Source: Sphingomonadales bacterium (lineage in GTDB: Bacteria; Pseudomonadota; Alphaproteobacteria; Sphingomonadales; Sphingomonadaceae). Taken from it: a stretch of 64,000 nt of DNA. Positions 44,462 to 52,810 of the stretch are shown here, piece after piece (position 1 is the stretch's first letter; each line of letters starts with the position of its first letter). The stretch is from assembly GCA_016720115.1 (NCBI GenBank), contig JADJXT010000001.1, positions 1,550,001 to 1,614,000 of the forward strand. The letters are read 5' to 3'. Below the pieces are notes generated by a model that saw only the letters and a list, made by a program, of their open reading frames with translations, made no database searches and was not told where the DNA came from. The position numbers and the translations under genes were made by a program.

Positions 44462-45739
44462 ATGGCACAGGGGATGATACAGGGCGCATCGCATAAGCGC
44501 ATTTTGGGCGCGGCGATGGCAGGGACGGCGGTCGAATTTTACGACTTCTATATTTTTGCGACCGCGGCTTCGCTGGTATTCGGGCCGCTTTTCTTCCCGA
44601 CCTCCAGCCCCGAGGCGCAGTTGCTGCAAAGCTGGCTGACCTTTGCCTTGGCCTTTATCGCACGGCCGGTGGGGGCGCTGGTCTTTGGCCATTATGGCGA
44701 CCGGATCGGGCGCAAGGCGACTTTGGTCTGGTCGCTGATGATCATGGGGGTTTCGACATTCTGCATTGCCCTGCTGCCGACCTATGCAGTGGCGGGGTGG
44801 GTCGCGCCGTTGCTGCTGTGCGTGCTGCGGTTCGGGCAGGGCTTTGGCCTCGGCGGCGAATGGGGCGGGGCAGCTTTGCTCGCAGTGGAGAATGCGCCGG
44901 AGGGCAAGAAGGCGCGCTATGGCATGTTCCCGCAACTGGGCGCTCCGGTGGGCTTCATCCTTTCAAACGGGTTGTTCCTGATATTGGGGCTGCTGCTCAG
45001 CGATGCTGATTTCCGGCAATGGGGCTGGCGGATACCCTTCCTGCTCAGTGCCTTGCTGGTCGGCATCGGTCTGTGGGTGCGGTTGAAATTGACCGAAACC
45101 CCGGCCTTTGCCGCTGCGCTGGAGGAAGCGCCGCCGCCAAAGGTTCCGGTCGCCGAGGTTGTGCGCACACACCCGTTGCAGCTTTTCGGTGGGACATTTG
45201 CGGCAATCGCCTGTTTTGCGATCTTCTACCTCTCTACTGCTTTCGCGCTGGGTTATGGCACCACAAAGCTGGGATTGGCGCGCGAGGATTTTCTGGGCGT
45301 GCAACTGGTCGCCATCCTGTTCATGGCGACCGGGATCATCGTTTCGGGCTATTGGGCAGACCGGACGCGCCCCGCCTTTGTGCTGGGCGTGGGCTGCGCC
45401 GCGATGTTCGCGGCGAGCTTCACCACGGCGCCTTGGCTGGGCAGCGGGAACCTGTTTCTGACGGGCGTCTATCTTTCGCTGCTGCTGTTTGTGATGGGGC
45501 TGGTCTATGGCCCGCTTGGCGCTTGGCTGCCGGGGCTGTTCCCTGCGCGGGTGCGCTATACCGGTGCATCGATCTGTTTCAATGCGGCGGGAATATTGGG
45601 CGGTGCGCTGGCACCCAATATCGCGCTCAAACTGTCCGAACAGGGCCTCGAATATGTCGGCTATTATCTGGCGGCGATTGCGGTGCTCAGCCTGTTCGGC
45701 CTGCTACTTCTGAAATCGCGTGACGAGGCGGCCGTCTAG
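44462..45739 (+). CDS. MHS-family MFS metabolite:H+ symporter
   Basis: 425-aa, twelve-helix transporter of the metabolite:H+ symporter group (relatives carry citrate, alpha-ketoglutarate, proline/betaine or shikimate). Motifs: AGTAVEFYDFYIFATAASLV at the start, FGHYGDRIGRKATL in loop 2-3 and GQGFGLGGEWGGAALL in helix 4. GAGGGGG precedes ATG 44462. Its TAG stop is formed by the TA target site plus the first base of the IS at 45739; without the IS the stop would be TAA at the same codon, so the protein is intact. Confidence 0.9.
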   Translation: MAQGMIQGASHKRILGAAMAGTAVEFYDFYIFATAASLVFGPLFFPTSSPEAQLLQSWLTFALAFIARPVGALVFGHYGDRIGRKATLVWSLMIMGVSTFCIALLPTYAVAGWVAPLLLCVLRFGQGFGLGGEWGGAALLAVENAPEGKKARYGMFPQLGAPVGFILSNGLFLILGLLLSDADFRQWGWRIPFLLSALLVGIGLWVRLKLTETPAFAAALEEAPPPKVPVAEVVRTHPLQLFGGTFAAIACFAIFYLSTAFALGYGTTKLGLAREDFLGVQLVAILFMATGIIVSGYWADRTRPAFVLGVGCAAMFAASFTTAPWLGSGNLFLTGVYLSLLLFVMGLVYGPLGAWLPGLFPARVRYTGASICFNAAGILGGALAPNIALKLSEQGLEYVGYYLAAIAVLSLFGLLLLKSRDEAAV

Positions 45740-46532
45740 GTTTCGTGGACAAAGGGGATCCAGAGTTTGACTGAGGCGAGAGCGACGAAGCCGAGGTAGG
45801 ATTCCTTGGTTTTGTCATAGCGGGTCGCCACCCTGCGCCAGTTCTTGAGCTTGTTGAACAGGCGTTCGATCAGGTTGCGCCACTTGTATTTCGCGCGGTC
45901 GTGCGGGGCGGGATTGCGCCGGTTGGCCTTGGCCGGGATCACCGTCTCGACGCCAGCGGCCTCGATTTCCTCGCGGATTGCATCGGCATCGTAGCCCCGA
46001 TCCGCCAGGAAGGCCTCGATCCGGTCGGTTATCATGCGGAACAGCGGAGCAAAGCCCCTGCACATCATGCGCCTGCCCCGGTGTCAGCACGAAGCCGAGG
46101 GGCAAGCCTCTGGCATCGCACCTCGCGTGGAGCTTGGTGGTGAAGCCCCCGCGCGATCGGCCAAGCGCCTCGGTTTGCTGAGTCCCCTTTTATGCCGACG
46201 GCACAATGATGTGCCCGGACCACCGTGCTGTCGATCATGTCGGCGGCAGTGTCGCGCCCCGCCAGTTCGGCCAGCGTCTCGAGCATGGCATCGAACACGC
46301 CGGTTGTGACCCATCGTCGATAGCGCCGGAACACGCTGTTCCACTTGCCATACTCATCCGGCAGGTGCCGCCACTGCGCGCCGGTCCGCGCGATCCAGAT
46401 CATGCCTTCGAAATAGCGGCGGTTATCCTGTGCCGGGCGGCATCCACGACCATGCTCAGGCGGCAAAAGCGGCCCGATCACTTCCCATTCCTCGTCCGTA
46501 ACGCCAATCCGCTCGCCCAAGACTGCCTCCAA
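45736..46532 (-). pseudogene. IS5-family transposase, reading frame broken twice
   Basis: DDE transposase spread over three frames. The first part (46532 to about 46188) reads VTDEEWEVIGPLLPPE to MIDSTVVRAHH (first catalytic Asp); the middle part GLPLGFVLTPGQAHDVQG lies in another frame; the last part has FLADRGYDADAIREE (second Asp) and NLIERLFNKLKNWRR (Glu). Each switch needs one base fewer in a run of four G (minus strand): 46184-46187 and 46055-46058. Known IS5 elements use one frameshift, so this copy is either dead or carries homopolymer errors. Its stop uses the TA target duplication. Confidence 0.8.
45737..45738. other. Target site duplication (TA), left copy
   Basis: TA directly before the left IS end, matching TA at 46587-46588 after the right end. 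The empty site reads CTAA. Confidence 0.85.
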
Positions 46533-46586
46533 AAGCCAGCCTTGAATCAGCGACCGAGTCCACAGTCAAGCTTTGTCCACGAAACC
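45739..46586. mobile_element. IS5-family insertion sequence (848 bp)
   Basis: Bounded by perfect 16-nt terminal inverted repeats, GGTTTCGTGGACAAAG (45739-45754) and CTTTGTCCACGAAACC (46571-46586), and flanked by a TA duplication. Length, IR style, TA target and a DDE transposase beginning with a DUF4096-like region all fit the IS5 family (IS427-like group). It sits between two convergent transporter genes and supplies the last codons of one and the last base of the stop of the other. Confidence 0.93.
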
Positions 46587-47465
46587 TAATATCACCAGCC
46601 CGATGGCGATCAGTGCAGCCCCTGCAATCTGCCCGCCCGACAGGCTTTCGCGCAGGAAGGCGATGCCGAGGATGACGGCGAGGATAGGCATGAGGAACGC
46701 CACCAACTGCGCATTGGACGCGCCTGACCGGTCGATCAGCCGGAAATAGAGGGTATAAGCCAGCGCGGTCGAAAAGATGGCCAGCGTCACACCCGCCAGC
46801 GTTGAATCGAGGCGCGGTGCGGCCATCGTCCAGGGCTGGTCCATGATGGCGACAATCGGCACCATCATCAGCGCGGCCATCATCGTCTGCCCGGTGGCGA
46901 CGGCCATCGGTGTCAATTCGGTCTGCGACAGGCGGCGGCCATAGATGGCGGCGAAGCTGTAGAAGATGGTCGAAATGATGCAGGCGATCTGGGCGAGCAG
47001 GTTGTTCGACAGCCCCTTCATCGCTTCGGGGCCGACCATCACGATGATGCCCGCCATGCCGATCAATACGCCGACGATCCGGGCCGGTGTTGCTTTCTCG
47101 TCGCTTGTCAGGAAATGTGCGGTAATCACGCCCCAGAGCGGGGTTGTCGCATTGAGGATCGAGGCATAGCCGCTGTCGAGATATTGCTGCCCCCAAAAAA
47201 ACAGGATGAAGGGCAGTGCGCAATTGAGCGCACCCACCACAGCAAGCAACCCCCAGATACGCGGTTTGCGCGGCAGGCGTTCGCCTATCAGCCGCATCGC
47301 CAGCCACATCGGCGGCACCGCCAGCGCAAGCCGCATGAAAACGAGGGTGATCGGGGGATAGCTGCGCAGGCCCACCTCGATGAGGAAAAAGGCCCCGCCC
47401 CACAGGATCGAAAGCGCACCGATCAGCAGCCAGCCGGTGCCGTCCAGCTTGGGGCTGTGGATCAT
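46566..47465 (-). CDS. EamA/DMT-family permease, C-terminus replaced by the IS
   Basis: Ten-helix drug/metabolite-type exporter (299 aa) with two EamA halves (LSILWGGAFFLIEVGLRSYP; second half from AQIACIISTIFYSFAAIYGR). The last residues after GLVIL (GFVDKA) are encoded by the IS terminal repeat. Deleting the IS and one TA restores DGRLVTRFQK then a stop inside the MHS gene; DGRL is a normal ending for EamA proteins. The loss is only about ten cytoplasmic residues, so function may survive. ATG 47465 overlaps the rsmD stop by 4 nt. Confidence 0.88.
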   Translation of the reverse strand: MIHSPKLDGTGWLLIGALSILWGGAFFLIEVGLRSYPPITLVFMRLALAVPPMWLAMRLIGERLPRKPRIWGLLAVVGALNCALPFILFFWGQQYLDSGYASILNATTPLWGVITAHFLTSDEKATPARIVGVLIGMAGIIVMVGPEAMKGLSNNLLAQIACIISTIFYSFAAIYGRRLSQTELTPMAVATGQTMMAALMMVPIVAIMDQPWTMAAPRLDSTLAGVTLAIFSTALAYTLYFRLIDRSGASNAQLVAFLMPILAVILGIAFLRESLSGGQIAGAALIAIGLVILGFVDKA

Positions 47466-48016
47466 TCCCCGGGGCCTTCGGGGCGCAGCAGGGTGATACG
47501 CGCCTTGCCGATATCGCGGATGGTGTCGATTGCGAAGCCCTTGACCTCGCTATCCTCGCGGTTGCCGGTTTCGATGCTGACCAGTGCGCCCGATGCGATC
47601 CAGCCGAGGCGCGACAGCTTGTCGAGCGCGACCGCGCCTGCGCCGGTGCCGTAGGGCGGGTCCATCAGGATTAAGTCATAGGCCTTGCGCGCGGGGCCGA
47701 GCATCAGCGCCGATCCGCGCCTGATTTCGGTTTGCGGGCCAGCCCCCAGTTTGGCGATATTGGCTTCGAGTGCGTCGAGCGCCGCTTTGTCCTGTTCGAC
47801 GAAAACGCAATGCGCCGCCCCACGCGACAACGCCTCCAGCCCCAGCGCGCCCGATCCCGAAAACAGGTCGAGCACCTGCAGCCCTTCGAACGAACCCAGG
47901 CGACTGGTGAGCATCGAAAACAGCGTTTCTCGCGTGCGATCCGCCGTCGGACGGGTGGTGTCGCCTTTTGGCGCGACCAAGGGCCGTGAACGCCATGTGC
48001 CGGAGATTATGCGCAA
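47462..48016 (-). CDS. rsmD: 16S rRNA (guanine-966-N2)-methyltransferase
   Basis: SAM-dependent methyltransferase of 16S rRNA G966. The N-terminus reads RIISGTWRSRPLVAPKGDTT, then RPTADRTRETLF, the SAM loop VLDLFSGSGALGLEALSRGA and the catalytic DPPYG. I infer a TTG start at 48016 (184 aa): GGAGG lies five bases upstream and there is no ATG near the conserved RIISG start. That GGAGG is part of the palindromic repeat at 48019-48154, an unusual origin for a ribosome-binding site. Confidence 0.92.
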   Translation of the reverse strand: MRIISGTWRSRPLVAPKGDTTRPTADRTRETLFSMLTSRLGSFEGLQVLDLFSGSGALGLEALSRGAAHCVFVEQDKAALDALEANIAKLGAGPQTEIRRGSALMLGPARKAYDLILMDPPYGTGAGAVALDKLSRLGWIASGALVSIETGNREDSEVKGFAIDTIRDIGKARITLLRPEGPGE

Positions 48017-48018
48017 TA

Positions 48019-48154
48019 AATCCTCCCCGGAACGGGGAGGGGGACCATGCTTTGCATGGTGGAGGGGCACGGGAGTAGGAAGGTAAGGTGGATCATCCAC
48101 GCACGTGCCTCTCCACCACCTTCGGTGGTCCCCCTCCCCCGGCGGGGGAGGATT
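48019..48154. repeat. Long paired palindromic repeat between rluB and rsmD
   Basis: Two inverted arms of about 50 nt (48019-48070 and 48105-48154). Each arm has two small hairpins: CCTCCCCG/CGGGGAGG and ACCATGC/GCATGGT on the left, CCTCCCCC/GGGGGAGG and ACCACC/GGTGGT on the right. The differences between arms are compensated inside each hairpin. Supplies the Shine-Dalgarno of rsmD. Confidence 0.85.
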
Positions 48155-48167
48155 ATGTGTTCGCCGC

Positions 48168-49046
48168 TCATTTCAGCGTGTTCCGGAAATTGATCAAATC
48201 CACCCGCCGCACCTCAAGCACCGCACCCACAGGCAAATCTGCCAGCAGGAAAGGGCCGTAACGGGTGCGGATCAGGCGGCTGACTTCCAGCCCGAAATGT
48301 TCGAGCACGCGGCGGACTTCGCGGTTCTTGCCCTCGGTCAGCGTCATTTCCAGCCAGCCATTGCGCCCGGTGCGCCGTTCGAGATTGGCGTCGATCTTGC
48401 CATAGCGCACGCCTTCGATCTCGATGCCGTGGATCAACTCTTCAAGCTCCGCCTGGCTGATGTCGCCAAAGGCGCGGGCGCGATAGGTGCGCTCGACGCC
48501 GGTCGAGGGCAATTCCATCTGCCGCTTGAATTCGCCGTCATTGGTGAGCAGCAGCAACCCTTCGGTGTTCAGATCGAGACGCCCGATCGGCATCAGCCGT
48601 GGCAGACCGGCAGGCAGGATGTCGTAGATCGTCTTGCGCCCCGAAAAATCGCGTTCCGCAGTCAGGCAATTGGCGGGCTTGTGGAACAGGAACAATTTGG
48701 TCGGCTCTGGCTGCTTGACCGGCTTTCCGTCGACCGCGACGCCATTCAGCGATTTGAGCAGCGTGGCCGGTGTTTCCACCTTTTCGCCGTGCAAAGTGAT
48801 CCGCCCATCGGCGATCATCCGCTCAATCTCCCGGCGCGAGGCAATCCCTGCGCGGGCGAGCAGCTTGGCGATGCGTTCTTCGCCGTCCTTGCGATCGAGC
48901 GTGCCTTTGGAGGGCGCCGCATCGGGGCGGGGTTTGCGTGCAGGTTTGCTGTCCCAGCGCAGCCGTGGCGGCTTCGCGGCGCGCGCGGGCGTCTTGCCCG
49001 ATGCAGGGCCTTTGGAAGGCGGTCGTTTCGAGGGTGGTTGAGCCAT
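48168..49046 (-). CDS. RsuA/RluB-family rRNA pseudouridine synthase
   Basis: Pseudouridine synthase of the RsuA/RluB/RluE/RluF family. After a basic, Pro/Lys-rich N-terminal extension (residues 1-50) comes an S4 RNA-binding domain (ERIAKLLARAGIASRREIER) and the catalytic block MPIGRLDLNTEGLLLLTNDG with the essential Asp in RLD. The 292-aa length and the C-terminal EGKNREVRRVLEHFGLEVSR favour RluB (23S rRNA U2605), but the exact target is not certain. Confidence 0.9.
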   Translation of the reverse strand: MAQPPSKRPPSKGPASGKTPARAAKPPRLRWDSKPARKPRPDAAPSKGTLDRKDGEERIAKLLARAGIASRREIERMIADGRITLHGEKVETPATLLKSLNGVAVDGKPVKQPEPTKLFLFHKPANCLTAERDFSGRKTIYDILPAGLPRLMPIGRLDLNTEGLLLLTNDGEFKRQMELPSTGVERTYRARAFGDISQAELEELIHGIEIEGVRYGKIDANLERRTGRNGWLEMTLTEGKNREVRRVLEHFGLEVSRLIRTRYGPFLLADLPVGAVLEVRRVDLINFRNTLK

Positions 49047-49142
49047 GCGCGCGCCATGCCGCAGTTGCTTTGAAATGTCACGCGGCTGTTAAAGACATTG
49101 GCGGTTCGGGAAAATCACATTAGACCCGCAGCAGAAATACAA

Positions 49143-49227
49143 ACCGTAGCCCTGAGCCTGTCGAAGGATGCTTCCCGGCTGTTGCGCTATGCTGTGGGGC
49201 GCACTTCGACAGGCTCAGCGCTACGGT
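49143..49227. repeat. Inverted repeat upstream of the AmpG-like gene
   Basis: Two 24-nt arms (49143-49166 and 49204-49227) match at 23 of 24 positions. The core is CTTCGACAGGCTCAG, a repeat motif I recognise as common in sphingomonad genomes. It ends 26 nt before the ATG at 49254. Confidence 0.8.
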
Positions 49228-49253
49228 CAATAATTGAGCCCTTGGGAGGTCGC

Positions 49254-50810
49254 ATGTCGGTTGATTTAATCCGCTTCATCATTTTTGCGGCGGTTCTCGT
49301 GGGGCTGGTGGTCGTTGCGCTTACCAGCAAGACCTTCCGGCCCTATATCCGCAAGGCCCCGCTCGTGGCTTTTCTGCTCGGCATTTCGAGCGGGTTTCCG
49401 CTGACGCTGCTGGTCGCAACGATGACTTTCTGGCTGGCGAAGGTCGGGATAGACACCGCGACCATCGGCTTTGCCGTCGCGCTCGGCATTCCCTACACCA
49501 TCAAGTTTCTCTGGGCGCCCCTGGTAGACAAGCTGCATTTGCCCGTGCTGACCAAGATGTTCGGGCAACGGCGAAGCTGGCTGTTCTTCATCCAGGCGTT
49601 GCTGTTCGTCTCGGTCTGGCAATTGGGTGCCAGCAATCCGCAACCCGGGCAGTTGGGGACGTTTGCAGTCTGGGCGCTGATCACCGCCTTTCTGTCGGCG
49701 ACGCAGGATATCGTCATCGACGCCTATCGCATCGAGATTCTCGACGAGGAAGAGTTCGCCCACGGCACCGCGACCAACCAGTTCGGCTATCGCACCGGCA
49801 ACCTGATTGCCGGCGCAGGAACGATCTATTTTGCCTCTGCCGAAGGGCTGGGGCTGGGCTGGGCAACGGCTTACGGGCTGACCGCCTTTTGCATCATCCC
49901 TGCCATCATCGGCGCGCTCTGGATTGGCCCGGGACGGTTCGTCGACCGGTTTGAGCATGTTTCAGGGATGAAAGCCGGGCAGTGGTTGACCGAGGCGGTG
50001 GTCAATCCGTTCCGCGAATTCCTGACCCGGCATGGCGCCTTCATCATCCTTGGCTTCGTGCTGGTGTACAAGGTGGGCGATGCGATGGGGCAGGCGATGC
50101 TCAGCCCGATGATCGTCGATCTGGGTTTTGCGGACCTCGATTATATCTCGGCCAACAAACTGTGGGGCTTTGGCGCGCTGATTGTCGGTTCGGCACTGGG
50201 GGCACCGTTCATCCTCTGGCTCGGCATGGGGCGGGCGCTGCTGATTTCCGGATTGCTTATGATGTTTTCGAACACCATGTTCATGATTCTCGCAGTAACC
50301 GGCAACAATTACTGGATGCTGGTCGCGGCCATCGTCACCGAAAATATGACCAGCGGCATCGGGCTGACGGTATTCACCACCTATCTCTCCGGCCTCTCCA
50401 GCATCGCCTATACCGCCACGCAGTTCGCCTTGCTGTCTTCCTTTGCCGGGGTGGGGCGCACCTTCATGGCTGGGCCCGCTGGTATCATTGCGGAAAAAGT
50501 GGGCTGGGTCGGTTTCTGGGGCTTCACTGTGGTCGCCGCCATTCCCGGCATGATCCTGCTCTGGATATTGTGGAGCAAGGGCTATGTCGTCCAGAACATC
50601 CGCCAGACCGAAGGCGTCGATGAAAAGACGCTGAAAGAACCCGTTGGGGCGTTGCGCATTACTGGTTTCCTGTTGGTCGTGGTTGGACTTGTCGGCCTGC
50701 TGCTTTCCCAGCCGCTCGAACTGGCGAACAACATCACCGCGATATTTGCGGCGATATTGGTTGCTGGCGGATTGCTGGCGTGGAAGGGGAAGGCTGCGAC
50801 GGCGGCCTAA
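49254..50810 (+). CDS. ampG: AmpG-like MFS permease
   Basis: Probable inner membrane importer of anhydromuropeptides for peptidoglycan recycling. It has the AmpG-type start (LVAFLLGISSGFPLTLLVAT), then TIKFLWAPLVDKLHLPVL and ATQDIVIDAYRIEIL, a strong AmpG signature. At 518 aa and about 13-14 helices it matches AmpG better than ordinary 12-helix MFS proteins. GGGAGG precedes ATG 49254. Its stop overlaps that of the convergent downstream gene (shared CTAA). Confidence 0.85.
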   Translation: MSVDLIRFIIFAAVLVGLVVVALTSKTFRPYIRKAPLVAFLLGISSGFPLTLLVATMTFWLAKVGIDTATIGFAVALGIPYTIKFLWAPLVDKLHLPVLTKMFGQRRSWLFFIQALLFVSVWQLGASNPQPGQLGTFAVWALITAFLSATQDIVIDAYRIEILDEEEFAHGTATNQFGYRTGNLIAGAGTIYFASAEGLGLGWATAYGLTAFCIIPAIIGALWIGPGRFVDRFEHVSGMKAGQWLTEAVVNPFREFLTRHGAFIILGFVLVYKVGDAMGQAMLSPMIVDLGFADLDYISANKLWGFGALIVGSALGAPFILWLGMGRALLISGLLMMFSNTMFMILAVTGNNYWMLVAAIVTENMTSGIGLTVFTTYLSGLSSIAYTATQFALLSSFAGVGRTFMAGPAGIIAEKVGWVGFWGFTVVAAIPGMILLWILWSKGYVVQNIRQTEGVDEKTLKEPVGALRITGFLLVVVGLVGLLLSQPLELANNITAIFAAILVAGGLLAWKGKAATAA

Positions 50811-51241
50811 TCCGTCTCCAGCGGCTGGCCCAGATCTGCAAAGGCGGATTGCACCGCTTGCGCCGCGCCCAGCGCGCCGAGGCAGTTTGGTGTGCCGAGC
50901 GTGGTACGCAATTGCAGCGCCGCATTGCGCATATCCGTTTCTGCAGAAGTTATCGCATCGATCAGCCGCGCCTCGTCAAAGGTCATGCGCGGGCAGCAGC
51001 AGCCGGTGATGCTGATCTTGCGCCGTGAAGTGCGCGCGGTTTCGGCCATGAAGGCGCGCAACATGACCAGCGGGCGTTGATAGGACATCCCGAACGCACC
51101 AAGCATCGCGTTCGCCGCATGGGCATCGTGCAGGCCATGCGCGCCCATCCTGCGCAGGCAATAGAGCAGCAGGCGCCGGTTTTTGTCGACGGGGCTTGCA
51201 AAGGGCAGGGCGGTGGATGTGAGGGGTAGGTCTGGCTGCAC
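50807..51241 (-). CDS. Conserved small protein, DUF6628-like
   Basis: 144-aa soluble protein, probably of the sphingomonad family named DUF6628 (from memory, not a search). Conserved-looking segments are RRLLLYCLRRMGAHGLHDAHAA and YQRPLVMLRAFMAE, then a run of three cysteines in SITGCCCPRMTFDE. The Cys triplet before PRMT could bind a metal. The start is GTG 51241 with GGAGG seven nt upstream. No function is known to me. Confidence 0.75.
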   Translation of the reverse strand: MQPDLPLTSTALPFASPVDKNRRLLLYCLRRMGAHGLHDAHAANAMLGAFGMSYQRPLVMLRAFMAETARTSRRKISITGCCCPRMTFDEARLIDAITSAETDMRNAALQLRTTLGTPNCLGALGAAQAVQSAFADLGQPLETD

Positions 51242-51309
51242 GTGTGTTCCTCCTTGTCAGGGAGGCAAGTCACCACAAACGCTATTGCAAGTCAATCGCA
51301 ATAAAGTTG

Positions 51310-52659
51310 TCAGTCCGGAATTTCTGCATTTGCCTTCAGAACTTCGCCTGCAAGGTAGAGCGAACCACAGATTAATACACGCACGGACGCGTTTTCCTGC
51401 GCCAAATAGCGCAGCGAATCCGCGACCGACGAGGATGGTCGCGCCTCGATAATTTCCAATTCTTCCTGAAGCGACCGGCACAAATCCTTGGGGTCGTGAT
51501 GTTCGTGTCCGGGGATGGGCACGGCCTGAAAGCTCGCGATTTTGTCTGCAAAGGGTTTGAGAAAGCCCAAAGCATCCTTGTTCTTCAAAAGCCCGCACAC
51601 GACATGCAGCTTGCCTGAACCGTCGAGAGCCCCTGCCAAAGCCTTGCCGGCATCGGGATTGTGCCCGCCATCGAGCCATATTTCGCTGCCATCAGGCAAT
51701 ATCTCGGCCAGAGGCCCCGGCGACAGACGCTGCATTCGTGCGGGCCATTTGGCTTCTGCGATACCTTTTACCACAGCGGCCTCATCGGGTTTGAGCCTGC
51801 CCGCGATGAGCATCATCGCAATGGCAAGGCCCGCATTGCGCCATTGATGCTTGCCCGGCAGTGAGGGGTGCAGCGACGGCCCGATCGATCCAAATTTCGA
51901 TTGCCAATGAAAGCCGCCATCTTCTGCGGGTAAAACAGCCCAGGCATCGCCTTCACCAAACCAGTCGACCCCGCCCACGGCCTCTGCGCGCCTGCCCACC
52001 ACTTGCGCAACATCCAGCGGATATTCGAGCGTGGCGAGCGGCACGCCGTGCTTGATGATTCCCGCCTTCTCCCATGCAATCCTTTCCAGCGGCGGCATGT
52101 TTGGCACGCCATCCTCCGGTGCAAGCAGGAAGCCTTCATGGTCGATGCCCAGCGACGCGATGCCGCACACCGCCGGTTTCCGGATGATATTGGTCGCATC
52201 AAGGCGCCCGCCAAGGCCTACCTCGATGATGCAGGCATCGGCCGATGTGCGCGAAAAGGCGAGGAAGGCGGCTGCGGTGGTGACTTCGAAAAAGCTTGCC
52301 TGCAGCCCTTCGGCATGGTCGAGCACCTCGGAAAGGAGCGCGGCCAGTGCCTCGTCCTCTATCAGCTTTCCCGCCAGACGGATGCGTTCGTTGAACCGCA
52401 CCAGATGCGGGCTGGAATAGACATGGACCTTCATCCCCGCCGCTTCCATTATCGCGCGCAGGAAGGCGCAGGTCGATCCCTTGCCATTGGTGCCCGCAAC
52501 ATGGAACACCGGGGGCAGCCTGTCCTGCGGGTTGCCCAGCCGATCACACAGCGCGCTGATCCGCTCCAGCCCCAGCGTATCGCGCCCCGGCGACAGCGCG
52601 GAGAGACGATCGAGCTGCGCCTGGACGGCGGGGGAATCGGATTTTGCGTGGTCGGGCAT
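51310..52659 (-). CDS. folC: Folylpolyglutamate/dihydrofolate synthase
   Basis: Mur-ligase-family enzyme that adds glutamate to (dihydro)pteroate and folates. The ATP loop is VAGTNGKGSTCAFLRAIM, followed by SSPHLVRFNERIRLAG and VGLGGRLDATNII, all FolC signatures; LDGGHNPDAGKALA lies in the C-terminal domain. I chose ATG 52659 (449 aa); a longer start would lie in the repeat upstream. It is downstream of accD on the same strand, the common accD-folC order. Confidence 0.95.
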   Translation of the reverse strand: MPDHAKSDSPAVQAQLDRLSALSPGRDTLGLERISALCDRLGNPQDRLPPVFHVAGTNGKGSTCAFLRAIMEAAGMKVHVYSSPHLVRFNERIRLAGKLIEDEALAALLSEVLDHAEGLQASFFEVTTAAAFLAFSRTSADACIIEVGLGGRLDATNIIRKPAVCGIASLGIDHEGFLLAPEDGVPNMPPLERIAWEKAGIIKHGVPLATLEYPLDVAQVVGRRAEAVGGVDWFGEGDAWAVLPAEDGGFHWQSKFGSIGPSLHPSLPGKHQWRNAGLAIAMMLIAGRLKPDEAAVVKGIAEAKWPARMQRLSPGPLAEILPDGSEIWLDGGHNPDAGKALAGALDGSGKLHVVCGLLKNKDALGFLKPFADKIASFQAVPIPGHEHHDPKDLCRSLQEELEIIEARPSSSVADSLRYLAQENASVRVLICGSLYLAGEVLKANAEIPD

Positions 52660-52692
52660 CTTGAGGGAAGGTAGACAATAGTTTCCAATTGT

Positions 52693-52783
52693 CGTCACCC
52701 TGAACTTGTTTCAGGGTCCATCTCTCCACAAAGACCGAAGGGTAGCGAGGCAAAATGGACCCTGAAACAAGTTCAGGGTGACG
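52693..52783. repeat. Perfect 28-nt inverted repeat between accD and folC
   Basis: Arms 52693-52720 and 52756-52783 are exact reverse complements. Each arm also folds alone (ACCCTGA...TCAGGGT around ACTTGTT). Same family as 23716 and 57917; the right arm at 57978-58005 is identical to 52756-52783. Confidence 0.9.
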
Positions 52784-52810
52784 AAGGGGCGAACGGACGC
52801 AGGTTCGTCC

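Noticed and set aside
44399..44935. A 179-residue N-terminal extension of UvrD
   Set aside because: It is low-complexity, overlaps the oppositely transcribed MHS gene, and UvrD family proteins start just before the LNAPQREAV block.
49098..49253. A 52-codon upstream extension of the AmpG-like gene through the inverted repeat
   Set aside because: ATG 49254 has a strong GGGAGG and starts at the conserved membrane part; the extension is translated repeat.
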